Shown: piece by piece, positions 23,840 through 34,775 of the stretch
Layout of the letters: every line of letters begins with the position of its first letter
Position numbering within the stretch: the stretch's first letter is position 1
Source of the DNA: Cyprinodon diabolis
Taxonomy: Eukaryota > Chordata > Actinopteri > Cyprinodontiformes > Cyprinodontidae
Assembly (NCBI GenBank): GCA_030533445.1
Contig: CM060078.1
Location: 24,987,091-25,051,090 of the forward strand
DNA length: 64,000 nucleotides
Reading direction: 5' to 3'
Made by a program: the position numbers and the translations under genes
The notes under the pieces: generated by a model
What the model was told of the DNA's origin: nothing
Seen by the model: the letters and a program-made list of their open reading frames with translations, nothing else
Databases searched by the model: none

Positions 23840-24820
23840 ACAATGAAATATTAAAATCGATTCTATTAGGTTTGCATGCAATAGATCAATAGAGAGAAGA
23901 CATGCATATTCATATTAAAGTGATAAATGGTAAAAAAAACAAAAAAACAAATTTTATAAATGTTCATGTCAGATAATTTACTGGACATCTGAGGAAATAA
24001 AAAAATATTACAATATTTGATGACATCATATGAGTAATTAATCTCTACCTAAAAATCCTGTTGTCGTATTTTAAAAAACTGTGAAATTATTATTCTAAAC
24101 TCTTCTGGATTTAACATTTATCTGAATTAGTTTACCTTTTTCAACAGTTTACAACATCATTAGAGGCCAACAAGTTTTTCTTTCAATTATTGTAAAAAGT
24201 ATTCATATGTCTGTGTTAAAGTATTAAACTTTTGCCATGCTACATCCAGATATCTTAATGTATTTATTTGGATTTTATATAAAAACTATTTTTTGTCCAA
24301 TTTTTCCTGTAAAATAATTCATTATTCATAGCATTGTATGGAAATAATCTGATAATCATGACCGTGAAGTATTACCAAATATTCTTAGCTTGGTTAATCT
24401 CTGTACTTCAAACACATTTGAACACATTACCTTATTTTGATGCTGATGGTGATTGTCCTTGATGCTGTCCTTGGTTTTTACTCAACAAACTTCAGCTTAT
24501 AATGTTTGCGAGTAATGAGAAAAACCTCCGTTGATTTCCATGAAAGACGTTGGTGTTTGTTTCCATGGTAACCCAAGACGGACGTTGGTGAAATAACGTC
24601 TTCTCAAAACAGCGCAAGAACAAGCTTGTAGATATAATCATGACAATAATCATAAATAAATCAAACCATGTGTCACTCAATAAAACAATATAAAGATACA
24701 ATCATATTTACAATAATTCACTGATACGTAAATAACCATATATACATATATCAATTACGTATCTATGAATTATATCAATAAACTGTCTGCATCATCATGG
24801 ATACATTTACAAGAACTAAT
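23840..24820. other. Intergenic, nothing recognised
   Basis: AT-rich sequence; no gene or transposon ends recognised. Confidence 0.45.
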
Positions 24821-24932
24821 ACTGGAGTAATGGAGCCTAGGCGGAAGTTCAACTAAAGAAACTCATTGCTCTCCTACATCCACCTGCAACACAGCCAATC
24901 ACTTTTGAACTATACCTCCACGAAAGCCAATC

Positions 24933-25369
24933 TGTTGCGATCATGAGGTCTGCCCTCCAGAGGGCGACGTGGATCCCTTTCTGAGGGGTTTCTGCTGTCG
25001 GTTGGGATCCAGAGGCTTGCCCACCAGAGGGCGCCGTGGATCTTCTCCTGAGAGCTGGTGCTCATTAGAAGCAGCTGATCCCCATCTGCTGATTAAAGAG
25101 CTCTCCCTTTATAAGCTGGGTGAGAGCTTCCCTCTGAGCCGGATTGTTTGGTTAAGCAAGCCTGAGCCACCCTGCCTGTCTGAACCTCTGTGTTGCCTGT
25201 AAACCTGTAAGTGTAAACCTGTAAATCTGTAAACCTGAACCTGACCTGCCTTGTCCTCTCTGCCTTCCAGGCAGAAACCTGAGTGCATCCAATAAACAAT
25301 TGGACTTTTGCCCTGCCTCTCTGTCTGTGAGTTCTGCGTTTGGGCTAGAAATCCTGCCACATCATGACA
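24933..25369 (+). repeat. 5' LTR (437 bp)
   Basis: Has a TATA-like TTTATAAG at about 25108-25115, and AATAAA at 25291-25296 with T-rich sequence after it, giving a plausible U3-R-U5 order. It contains 14 extra bases in a GTAAACCTG-type short tandem array compared with the 3' LTR, and a few substitutions at its start. Confidence 0.9.
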
Positions 25370-25864
25370 GAACAATCCGGCCAACAGACTAGCCCAGCAG
25401 ACTCACCGATTACATCCCCGAAGATGTTAGAGGGGGTGTTTGCGGAACCGACCTGCGCACTCCTGAGGGAGTTTGCCGAGGAATGGACCGGTCCGACACC
25501 ACCACCCTGGTGGGAGGAGTGGTGTCGACAAGTTCAGGAGTCGAATCACGTCATGCAGGAATTTATGAGCCGTATAGGGACCCCTGAGCCCGCTCTGAGC
25601 CGTCTGGAGATCCCTGAGCCTGCTCTGAGTCGTCTGGAGACCCCTGAGCCCGCTCTGAGCCGTCTGGAGACCCCTGAGCCCGCTCTGAGCCGTCTGGCGA
25701 CCCCTGGGCCTGCTCCGAGCCGTCTTGAGTCCTTGCTGTTCCGCCCATGGACCTTTAAGCCCTCTTCATTCCGGTACGTGGAGCCACGGTCGGTGGCCTC
25801 CTCTCTGTACCGGTACGTGGAACCTCGGTCTGTGGTCTCCTGTGTTCCTGTGGAGCCACAATAG
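25364..25864 (+). CDS. LTR-element ORF, N-terminal part (166 aa)
   Basis: The ATG at 25364 lies inside the last six bases of the 5' LTR, so translation would start across the LTR/interior border. Residues 1-70 are an acidic, tryptophan-containing segment (with TPPPWWEEW) like the N-termini of some fish gag-like proteins. Residues about 72-125 are four to five tandem copies of a ten-residue unit PEPALSRLET (30 bp minisatellite). The frame stops at a single TAG (25862-25864) and continues open for 330 codons beyond. No capsid, zinc-knuckle or enzyme domain is recognisable. The function is unknown; a gag-derived packaging role is only a guess. Confidence 0.6.
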   Translation: MTEQSGQQTSPADSPITSPKMLEGVFAEPTCALLREFAEEWTGPTPPPWWEEWCRQVQESNHVMQEFMSRIGTPEPALSRLEIPEPALSRLETPEPALSRLETPEPALSRLATPGPAPSRLESLLFRPWTFKPSSFRYVEPRSVASSLYRYVEPRSVVSCVPVEPQ

Positions 25865-26854
25865 GTGGTCTCCTCTGCTTCTGATGTGGAGCCGCAATCG
25901 GCGGCCTCTTCAGTTCCTGATTCGGAGCCACAGTCGGTGGTTCCCCCTGTTCCTGAAGCGGAACCGCAAGGGACGGCCTCCTCTACTCCTGTTGTGGAGC
26001 CGCAATCGGCGGCCTCTTCAGTTCCTGATTCGGAACCACAGTCGGTGGTTTCCGGTGTTCCTGAAGTGGAGCCACAATCGGTGGCCTCCTCTGTTCCTGA
26101 TCCGGAGCCGCAATCGGCGGCCTCCTGTGTTCCTGTGGAGCAACAGTCAGTGGCCTCCTCTGCTCCTGATGTGGAGCAGCAATCGGCAGCCTCTTCAGTT
26201 CCTGATTCGGAGCCACAGTCAGTGGCCTCCTCTGCTCCTGATGTGGAGCCGCAATCGGCGGCCTCTTCAGTTCCTGATTCAGAGCCGCAGTGGGCGGTCC
26301 TGTCTGAGCATGTTGCAGAGCTGCAGAAGCAGAGACGGCGTCCTCCTCGGAGCTTCCTGCAGAAGCAGAGACGGCGTCCTCCTCGGAGCTTCCTGCAGAA
26401 GCAGAGACGGCGTCCTCCTCTGAGCTTCCTGCAGAAGCTGGGATGGCGTCCTCCTCCGGGGTCCCTGCAGCTTCTGAGACTCCGGCCCCCGGAGTGTCTG
26501 CCCTGCGGCCGGTCCCACGGCCGGCCACCTGAGACTCTGTCTTACCTCCGGCCCCATGACCGGCCTCCTGAGAGTTTCCTTGTCCTCGCCCACCCTGGGT
26601 GGGTTGTTTTGAGTTTCGGACCCTGTTCTGTTTCTGTGCCTGACCCTCCTTGCCTGATTCCCCCCTCCGCCCGCTCTGGGTGGGTTGTTTTTTGTTTTTT
26701 GGGCGTCTGGTATCCGCCCTTGGGGGGGGGGGTACTGTTCGGATCCAGAGGTCTGCCCTCCAGAGGGCGATGTGGATCCCTTTCTGAGGGGTTTCTGCTG
26801 TCGGTTGGGATCCAGAGGCTTGCCCACCAGAGGGCGCCGTGGATCTTCTCCTGA
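25865..26854 (+). pseudogene. LTR-element ORF, in-frame continuation after TAG
   Basis: Same frame as the upstream ORF, with no indel between. It starts with about ten copies of a 12-14 residue unit built on EPQSAASSVPDS, then three near-perfect 36 bp copies encoding QKQRRRPPRSFL (about 26314-26425), then a proline/arginine-rich tail running into the 3' LTR. In most repeat units the position of the TAG is TCG, so one base change (C to A) explains the stop. It may be a disabled frame or a readthrough stop. Confidence 0.5.
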
Positions 26855-27158
26855 GAGCAGGTGCTCATTAGAAGCAGCTGATCCCCATCTGCTGATTAAA
26901 GAGCTCTCCCTTTATAAGCTGGGTGAGAGCTTCCCTCTGAGCCGGATTGTTTGGTTAAGCAAGCCTGAGCCACCCTGCCTGTCTGAACCTCTGTGTTGCC
27001 TGTAAACCTGTAAATCTGTAAACCTGAACCTGACCTGCCTTGTCCTCTCTGCCTTCCAGGCAGAAACCTGAGTGCATCCAATAAACAATTGGACTTTTGC
27101 CCTGCCTCTCTGTCTGTGAGTTCTGCGTTTGGGCTAGAAATCCTGCCACATCATGACA
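26736..27158 (+). repeat. 3' LTR (423 bp)
   Basis: Near-identical with the 5' LTR. It starts TGTTCGGATCC after a run of Gs, carries TTTATAAG at about 26911 and AATAAA at 27080-27085, and ends ATCATGACA. High LTR identity implies a fairly recent insertion. Confidence 0.9.
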
Positions 27159-27800
27159 CAATCGGCATCCAAGGTTCATCTTAAAAGGCCTCCCACACAC
27201 ACCTGTCTACTCCTGTACGGAGGCGGTGGATGCACTGTGTCACTTCATTCAGAAGACACCGTTTCAACCCACCTCCAGCCCCTCCTCCACCATCGTAGCT
27301 AAAGCTTCATCAGAGTGTCATTCCTCCCGGACTCTTTCTGCGTTCCCTGTCTCATCTTAACCGGTCCGGCAGAAGACCGCCATGTTGAGCCTGGTTCTGC
27401 CAGAGGTTTGTTCCCAACGGGGAGTTTTCCCTCTCCACTGTCACGTCATGCTTGCTCATCATCGACAGGGTCGCTCAACCTGTTATCGAACTGGACTTCT
27501 ATCTTCCAGGTCCCTGAGTGAAGCTCTAGTATCAGCTCACGCAATCCACTGGATCTCCCCATAAAGCACAGCAGACCGTCTCGCTAACCAGGAGTCTACA
27601 GACATCTATCTCCACTCCACCACCAGTTTCAGGCCTGGGGGAGCAGCCCTATTCGTTGCTCCTGTTCGTGCATATCTATCTAAATTAAGCACTATGTTTC
27701 CTGCCGAGGTCTTAGCGCCAAAGACAAATTAATTGTATCAATAAACTTCTCCAAATTGTCTTTTCTCTTTGTGTGAGTTTTTCAGATTTAAATCAACTGA

Positions 27801-30800
27801 TTGGGAGCAGGTGTGAACAGATGGATCTCGAAAGGATCTAGGGGAAGGAGATTGACACAACGGGGCAACATAAGGTAAACAAGAAATACAAAAGAACTCA
27901 AATACAACCAGAAAAAAACTCGAATAACACTAAATGGAAATAAAAACCAATAAAAATTCAAAAAGAAAACTTAAGAAAACCTAAACAGAACCAAAAAAGT
28001 GCAAAACCATGACACCAGGCCTCCTGCATAGAACTCTGTGTAATCTTTTCCCAAATTACTCACTAGTTTAGGTGGATTGCCATGTATTGGTAGGTTAGCA
28101 AAAGTGCCATACTATTTCCATGTTTGAATAGTAGATTGCTGAATGGATCCTGTTCTGGGAGATTGACCCCTGGTTGCCTTCTAATCTGCAGACGAATATA
28201 CATGAGTTTGTGAGAACAACTGATGAAAATCGGTATTCAGTCCATTTCCATAACATTGACAGGTGAGACAAACAGAGGGGTTCAACATTTTCTATGGCTT
28301 TTTGTTCTTTTACTGTTTTCAAAGTATAGCTTTCTGTTTCTCCAAATTCCACAACACTGCCACACAGTGCAATCTTCGTCTCTGTTAGATGGTGTATCAG
28401 TTGCATCTGAATAATGAGAAGAAATTCAGCAGGTGTGCTTTCATCCTCAGTAGCAAAGGCACCCTGGGGAGTAAGTCTATACTGTTAAAAGACAGCTTTG
28501 GAGTAAAGTTGTTGAGGAAGATCGGGTGATGGAGTGAAACTCTAGTGTTGCCAACGAACTTTTCAACTTTTGTCTTTCAGGTAACAGACGTTTTAAACTG
28601 GAGGAAAAATACCACTCCAGTTAAAATAGGAAATATTTTGCCAATGATATTTTGTACAACTTTTAAAGAACATTTATCACTAGATTCACCTGAAACTTAT
28701 CATTCATATCCCACATTGACACTCTCGTCTTTTTTACTCCGATGGATGATATTCAACCACCTCAGGGACCGCTGACCTCTGGGATAATTGGTGTTAAAGG
28801 TGAGCGGCACCTTCTCCAGCAGTAAGGTCAGAACTTGCAGATATGAGCCTCATACCACAGTCACTCCCTGAACCATTTTCATCTCTTCTATCCTACTTGG
28901 GTTATTCGTCTTTTTGGCTCTGAGCAGCAAGCATCCCATTTTACATTTTATGGAGCTTGTAAATGAGCCATATGGAAGCAGAGACCTGGCTGCACCCACA
29001 CTGGCTCACCTCTGTGGTTTTAATATAAGTGTTAGACATTAAGTGTTAGACATTAAAAATATTTCCAAGTTGTTTCATGAAAATTAATATGTTGGGAGAA
29101 AATAAAAATTGAAATCTGACCTTATTATCTCAACAGGAACACTTTAAACAGCATAAATTATAGCATTTTGTTAAGGTAACTCTAACATTGCTTACATTAA
29201 CCTGAACTCATAGTCATGCTGTGTGCAGCATTTAAACATAATTAGAATTAATCATAAAGACGCATCTGTGAAAAAGTGTAGTATTGGAAAAATAAAAAAA
29301 ATAACAACGGTGTATTCCACCAAAAACTATATGCCGAATAAAGAGTACTCATCATTAGCTTGCAGCCAAACACAGCTCGTTTTATATAAATATTGTCATA
29401 CCACCAGTCAATTTACAGTATTTCTGTTTCTATAACTAATAACTCTGACTTTGTAGATTTGAAGCAAATGTCACAGAAACAGACTATTAATCAGTTATTA
29501 ATAAGTGGTAATCCAGGTGAAAAGTCTTAAAATGAATATTCAACATTAAAAAAATATCAAGAAGATGATTATACCCCGAACCCGTTAATTTAAAGTCATC
29601 CAGAGCCGCAAAAGTTACATTGATTTTAAATAAAACACAACTTATTATTTTTTTTTCATATTCATTACATAGATCTTTTGAAATTGTATCAAACAACAGT
29701 TTTTGTTTTTTTGTTTGTTTTGTTTTTAACCTTTTAATACCAACAGTGTCATATTTGACCTTTTTAGATCTCTACATCAGTGTCAGTTTTGACTGATTTA
29801 TACATTCAGATGTGCAGTGAACAAGCAATCCATGATAACTTGGACAGAAATGTCTAATGTACCACAAATAACACAAATACCTTTTCTTGTCAATTTTCTG
29901 TCAGTAATTTCATGATTTAGGCTTTAAATGGTTAAAATAAGGACAAAACTAAAACATTTCTTAAAGAGGAATCATGGATTAATTATTTTCATATTATGTG
30001 AAAAATAAATACAGTTTCTGACCTAATATCAGAATTATAGATCTAAAAACATATTTTTGCTTATTTAAAGTCATCCTATTGAGGAAACCCTGTTCAAATG
30101 TTCCCCAAAAACAACACAAAAACCTCTAAGAATGGTCTTATCATAATATATTAAAAACCATTAGTTGTCTCAATTTTCATTTTATCATTCAGAAACTAAA
30201 TGCACTTCGTCCATTTATAGTAATCTGTCAATTATCCAAGGTCTGGATCTTCAATTGTTTGTTTGTTTTGGTGCCGCAAATATATAGTGTATGCAAATGT
30301 TTAGCAAGCTGACTGTGCTTATTGCTATATGTCCAAACTCACTTTGTAGTAAAGAGTGATTGTAAAAGATGCAGACAAAAAGTAGTTTATTTTATACAAG
30401 CTGAGTAATATGTTATGGAATAGTCTCAGATGTCTCCTAAAATTGTGCAAAAAGTCTAAAGGTAATCCATTCCAGCTATCCATAAACTGTAAATAAACTG
30501 AAAACAGTATGCTCTACACCAGTGGTTTTATACACCAAAGATGTCTAGGATGACTGTAAGAACATGTATGGTTTTTATGGTTTCGTCATGTTAGAGAAAA
30601 TTCAATTAAGATTCATAAGGAGGTTCATATGCTCCTGATGGCATTTTTAGATTGATAGTTTTGTCTTCAACAATACGGTCATAATGGTCATCTCTGATTG
30701 GCGAAGAAAAACACCCTGTGGCTACAAATATAATTGTCTGATCCAACTATCAATAAGAATGTATTATGCTTATTAATTTAGGGCTGAGGGATTCAGAGAA

Positions 30801-30865
30801 GAGGCAGAATACAACAAATAGACAAGATTTTTATGATTAACTTATTTTATTCCTGATACAGAACA
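27801..30865. other. Intergenic with faint repeat relics
   Basis: AT-rich. At 28010-28180 the phrase GATTGCCATGTATTGGTAGGTT resembles a common fish DNA-transposon-derived repeat, too decayed to name. The rest shows no gene or transposon ends. Confidence 0.4.
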
Positions 30866-30867
30866 TT

Positions 30868-31225
30868 ATCAATGACCCCTCACACCCCCATCATGGACTA
30901 TTCTCCCTGCTGCCCCCTGGGATGAGGCTTTGCAGCATTCGATTAAGGACCAGCAGATTCTGCAACAGCTTCTTCCCCACCACCATCAGAGAGAGAACTG
31001 TTGAGAAAACTCTAAATCATGTCACAGACTCTGCAGCGCACTGATAACACCAAACCAAAACACTGCATATTTGCAGCATATATATTTAATGCTCTGAACT
31101 TCCATATCAATACATTTTTTTTGCACCATATTTTTTTTCTCCCACACATTTGATCACTGCTGCACTTTAAGAAATGGAAATGTCATGTTTCACTCTGTCT
31201 AGACAAGATGACAATATAAGTTGTC
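30868..31225 (+). mobile_element. Rex1-type LINE 3' fragment
   Basis: One plus-strand frame at about 30870-31015 reads INDPSHP, LFSLLPPGMR, RLRTSRF and NSFFPTTIRER, which is the C-terminal region of fish Rex1-type reverse-transcriptase proteins. It is followed by a 3' UTR with TGCTGCACTTTAAGAAATGG. It is 5'-truncated and has no intact reverse transcriptase. Confidence 0.7.
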
Positions 31226-31869
31226 TAGGTCTAAGTCTAAATCAGAGAGTAAACTCACAATTAAGCCCATCTTGCAATGTTGTATTCCATAGAGATTTTC
31301 TTTTTTTCAGTGCTGTAATATGAATTATTATAATATTATGTATATTTCCAGTCATCATTTCTGGGAACATGAGGAATTCCAGATGAAACCCTAAATACTT
31401 TACCGCTCTTTGATGGTGAATAGAAAATTTCTCTAATCAGAATAAAAACGTTATCTGTAATGTTGTTGTGTCCCCTACAGTACATGGCTTTCGAAACCAA
31501 AATCAGGACATGATTTTGGCTTCCCTTTTGCACTTCTTCCATTAATATCATATATCCAGAGTACATAAAGTCGTTTTCTCAAGAGTTAACATCTCATGAC
31601 ATTTCTGACAGTTATTATGGACTTTATGGCTGCTTCTTTGACTATCATTTTCCCAGAATGACCTTTTCCCAGAATATGATGCACATTCTCTTACCGTTTA
31701 AGTAAATATTGGTATATAGTTGTGTTGTACTCTTTCCAATCTTGGAATATTAAGTAAGATTTTTTAAATCTTAGAATAATGTTACATTATTTAAGCATTT
31801 TTAAAGTTCTCAGCTTTACTTTTGTTATTTTCTTTTTCTTTACGATTACATTTGAACAACATGTTTACA

Positions 31870-31985
31870 TTTTATCACTGCTGCACTTTAGAAATGGAAA
31901 TGTCTTGAGAGCTATACTGAAGGAAATTTCTTTTTGTATAAACACTGTGTGTACAAAATGACAAAGTCTAAGTTCTTCGCTTAGT
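31870..31985 (+). repeat. LINE 3'-UTR tail, second copy
   Basis: Repeats the phrase CACTGCTGCACTTTAGAAATGG seen at 31155, then GAAATTTCTTTTTGTAT and ACAAAATGACAAAGTCTAAG, the usual end of Rex1-like LINEs. It is only a short 3' piece. Confidence 0.55.
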
Positions 31986-32179
31986 GGTAGCCTTTTATTC
32001 AGTGTGACTTGACCAGACCTACACTTCCAAAGGAGTTTTACAATAATTTACTGACCAATCTGGAAGCAGTTTAACCTCATTAAATAGCTGTAATGCCATT
32101 TAGAAAATTACCGTAAAAAGGAAAAAAGAATGTTATACAAATGTTGAAATTCATGTTTAAAAGCAATCGTTTAAAAAAT

Positions 32180-32345
32180 ATATATATATGTTTTGAACAG
32201 AGATGCAGAAATCAATTTTGCGGCCCACTGTGGGCGCTGCGTGTTGACATCACTGTTTCACTACAGCTCCGCCTCCGCACTCTGCTGATGCTCATCCTGC
32301 ACTTGCATCAGCACCATTTCTGGCATCCTCATTAGGCGCACACAC

Positions 32346-32395
<50 letters not shown>

Positions 32396-32544
32396 TACCC
32401 CATCACAGGAGCTGAGGGGCGTGAGACCGTCGTTCCAGCACCCAGAACAGACTGCACACAGTCCAGAGGCCCAACGACCACACTGCTTCAGAACCAGCTG
32501 AAGAGTAAGCCGCAGGAAAAAACACAGCCAGCCTACTCTTAGTG
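32180..32544 (+). promoter_or_regulatory. iqsec3 promoter / 5' UTR with (AG)n tract
   Basis: G+C and CpG rise sharply from about 32220. A pure AG dinucleotide tract of about 44 bp lies at 32348-32392, some 150 bp before the start codon and probably within the 5' UTR. No TATA box in the right place is evident. The start site is not defined. Confidence 0.5.
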
Positions 32545-33140
32545 ATGGAGAGCCTGCTGGATAATCCAATGAAAGCCGTTCTGTACCTGAAGGAACTCAC
32601 CACCATCGTCCAGAACCAGCAGAGCCTGATCCAGACGCAGCGCCAACGCATCGACGAGCTCGAGCGAAAGGTGGAGGATCTGATCGGGGAGAACCGACAG
32701 TTGCGGGACCCCCATCTCTACGTCCAGCAGCCCTCTCAGCATCATCAGCACCATCAACACCACCATCACCACCCGACGCACCGGAGCGTCAGTCCCCAAG
32801 CGCCGGCCCACCTCCATCAGCACCCGGTGAGCGCCACCAAGACTGCGTCTCACCTCGGCCAGCAGCTGCCGCCGCCTCAGCAGCAGCCTGCTGCTCAGCA
32901 ACAGCAAATCCTCCATCCTGCAGCCCAACCTCAGCAGCAGCAGCAGCACCCGACTCCTCCTGCGCCGTCTTCCCACCACCCTCAGCAGCTGCAGCTCGTC
33001 CCCACCTCGCCGCAGTCGCCCAAAGTGAAAGCCGGCTCCGAGTCCACCGAGGAGGACAAGAGGAGCGCCTGCTGCAAGTCTCTCGTTCCACAGACTCCAA
33101 GCACTCTGTGTCGCTCCGTTGGATTGGCCAGGAAAGCAGA
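32545..33140 (+). CDS. iqsec3: iqsec3 exon 1 (synaptic Arf guanine-exchange factor)
   Basis: First coding exon of IQSEC3 (synArfGEF/BRAG3), an Arf6 exchange factor at inhibitory synapses that binds gephyrin. The chosen ATG (32545) gives MESLLDNP, matching human MESLLENP. Residues 8-54 are nearly identical with human IQSEC3 ([28 protein letters not shown]) and form the N-terminal coiled coil. A histidine-rich run (about 65-77) and several glutamine/proline-rich runs (about 104-140) follow, a feature shared with other IQSEC N-termini although the exact repeats differ. The exon ends GCAGA/GTAAGT after 198 codons plus two bases. The IQ motif, Sec7 and PH exons are not in the window; in mammals intron 1 is also long. 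Fish may have a and b copies; which one this is cannot be told. Confidence 0.92.
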
Positions 33141-33849
33141 GTAAGTGCTTTTTGTGTCTTATTTAAGGGAAATGTTTGTTCTATACTGATGCGCACGCAT
33201 ACCTGATTTTTCAGAGTAAATCCCCCTAAACTGAGCACAGCAGGTGACATAACATCAATGCAGTGCAAGACTCATAATACAAAAAACGGGTTTCCTGACC
33301 CAAAAAGCCAGATTCTAATTTTTTTTTCTTCATTATACCGCTTGATGATGTCTAAAACATTCAGTTAAGGCATCCTTTAAACTATTATGTGAAGGTATAC
33401 ATTTTGAGCACATAAAAAAGCTGCTTATGTGCAGAATATAATAAAGGTGTAGGTTTGCAATAAAATTGTTTTTTCTACCTTTTAATCACAAAACCTAATA
33501 TTCTCAAACGTCTTTATGGAAACTTAAATAATGCACAATACTAATTGTGAAATCTAACAAAGTATTTACAAGTGAATTATAAATTCAGAAAAAAAAGGAA
33601 TAAAAAAAAACCCTTGCAGATCAATAAGACTGCTCCTCTTATTGATGTGGTATAAAGAACAGTTTTCTTAAGCCCTCCTTTCTCTGAGAGCACAACAGTG
33701 GACTAGAAATTATTTGAAGTCCAATTCATCTCTTATGCAGCTGTTTAGCCAATAGTTTTGCAGGTGATCAAATAAATAGATAACATTGCGAGCAGACTTC
33801 TGCAAAAAAAAAAAATAAATAAATCAAGCAATTTTTCTTGGGCGTTTAA
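33141..33849 (+). other. Start of presumed iqsec3 intron 1
   Basis: Opens with GTAAGTGC. AT-rich sequence with no further features to the hAT element. Confidence 0.6.
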
Positions 33850-34227
33850 TAGTGTTGCACCGATACCGATACCAGTATCAGACCCTGATACTGCACTAAA
33901 ATGGTGGTATCGGTATCGGCAAGTTCCAAAAAAAAGGGCACAAATACCATTTTGAGAGCCAAAAGTTTATCCAGCTTTTGTCAGGTAGGCAATAAAAAGT
34001 TCTAATGGATTCACCTTGTATTAGTCTTTTTCCTGCTTCACAAAGGTAGGCAGAACCTTGACAAGCCATGATGGCAATTATTTTACATCCGAGTAGTATG
34101 CAGTTCTTTATATATACACACACACATTCATTTCTAACAGATGGTATCGTATGGTATTGGCGATTACTGCAAAGCCAGGTATCGGGTATCTGTATTGGGG
34201 CCAAAAAATGGCATTGGCGCAACACTG
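33850..34227. mobile_element. hAT-type miniature element (378 bp)
   Basis: Ends TAGTGTTGC and GCAACACTG (imperfect inverted repeats extending to the CGATACC words) with an 8 bp duplication GCGTTTAA on both sides (33842-33849 and 34228-34235). The interior is rich in GGTATCGG/CCGATACC palindromic words near both ends. Non-coding. Confidence 0.85.
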
Positions 34228-34775
34228 GCGTTTAATAATCTGTATTGTACAGACTGCAGTGACTTATACCTCATTAGGAGAAAGACATTTTCCAGAGAAA
34301 CTGTAAGTGCCTAACAGGAATGAAAGCTCAGACAGAAATACATTAGTAGCTTTGTTAATGTGTTCCCTCAGAACCTAGTCAGAACTACTAAACATGCAAT
34401 GAGTTTAAATGCACTTTCTGTCATCATTATAGACTCATTTTTACCCAAAGTAAAATGCCAAACATCACAGGGTCAGCTTATTTACCACAGGAAGCAATAT
34501 AGACAAACCAATTAACTACAAAAATGCTTAGAAAAGAAGCCCTCAAGGAAAATAAGAGAATCCTTTAATATTATATTTTTAGATCCCCATCCTTACATAA
34601 AATCTAGTTGCTCTAAATCACGCATTCAAAAAATATTACAATAATGTAGATCCACAGCATCCTGCATAGTGAAATAGATTAAATATGTATATGCATGCTT
34701 TTTTATCTGATCAGATTGTGCTTTTCTAAACATTAAGCTAAGCAGGATTTTTGATTGCTGTATGTGTGCTTCAGA

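Larger units (their letters stand above)
24933..27158 (+). mobile_element. Non-autonomous LTR retroelement (2226 bp)
   Basis: Two near-identical LTRs (24933-25369 and 26736-27158) begin TGTT and end GACA, and the whole is flanked by a 5 bp duplication CAATC (24928-24932 and 27159-27163). A G-run just before the 3' LTR is a polypurine-tract candidate. The interior is only 1366 bp and encodes a repeat-rich protein with no protease, reverse transcriptase, RNase H or integrase. It must have been mobilised in trans. I see no clear tRNA primer-binding site after the 5' LTR. The LTR superfamily cannot be decided without pol, though gypsy-like is plausible. Confidence 0.9.
24825..27800 (+). repeat. 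Older LTR-like sequence split by the 2.2 kb retroelement
   Basis: Outside the inserted element, 24825-24932 has promoter-like features (two CCAAT-type motifs) and 27159-27800 continues with a TATA-like TTAAAAGG, moderate G+C, an AATAAAC signal at about 27740 and a T-rich region. Read together they look like an LTR or promoter-bearing repeat that the younger element entered. Outer borders could not be fixed, so this is an inference. Confidence 0.35.

Noticed and set aside
25983..26827. Long minus-strand frames of about 180 residues
   Set aside because: Antisense shadows of the in-frame minisatellites of the LTR element.
32300..32325. REST/RE1 site near iqsec3
   Set aside because: Only the CAGCACC half matches; the second half-site is not present.
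32539..33268. Minus-strand frames opposite iqsec3
   Set aside because: Shadows of the CAG/CAC-rich exon; leucine/alanine-rich low complexity with no family.
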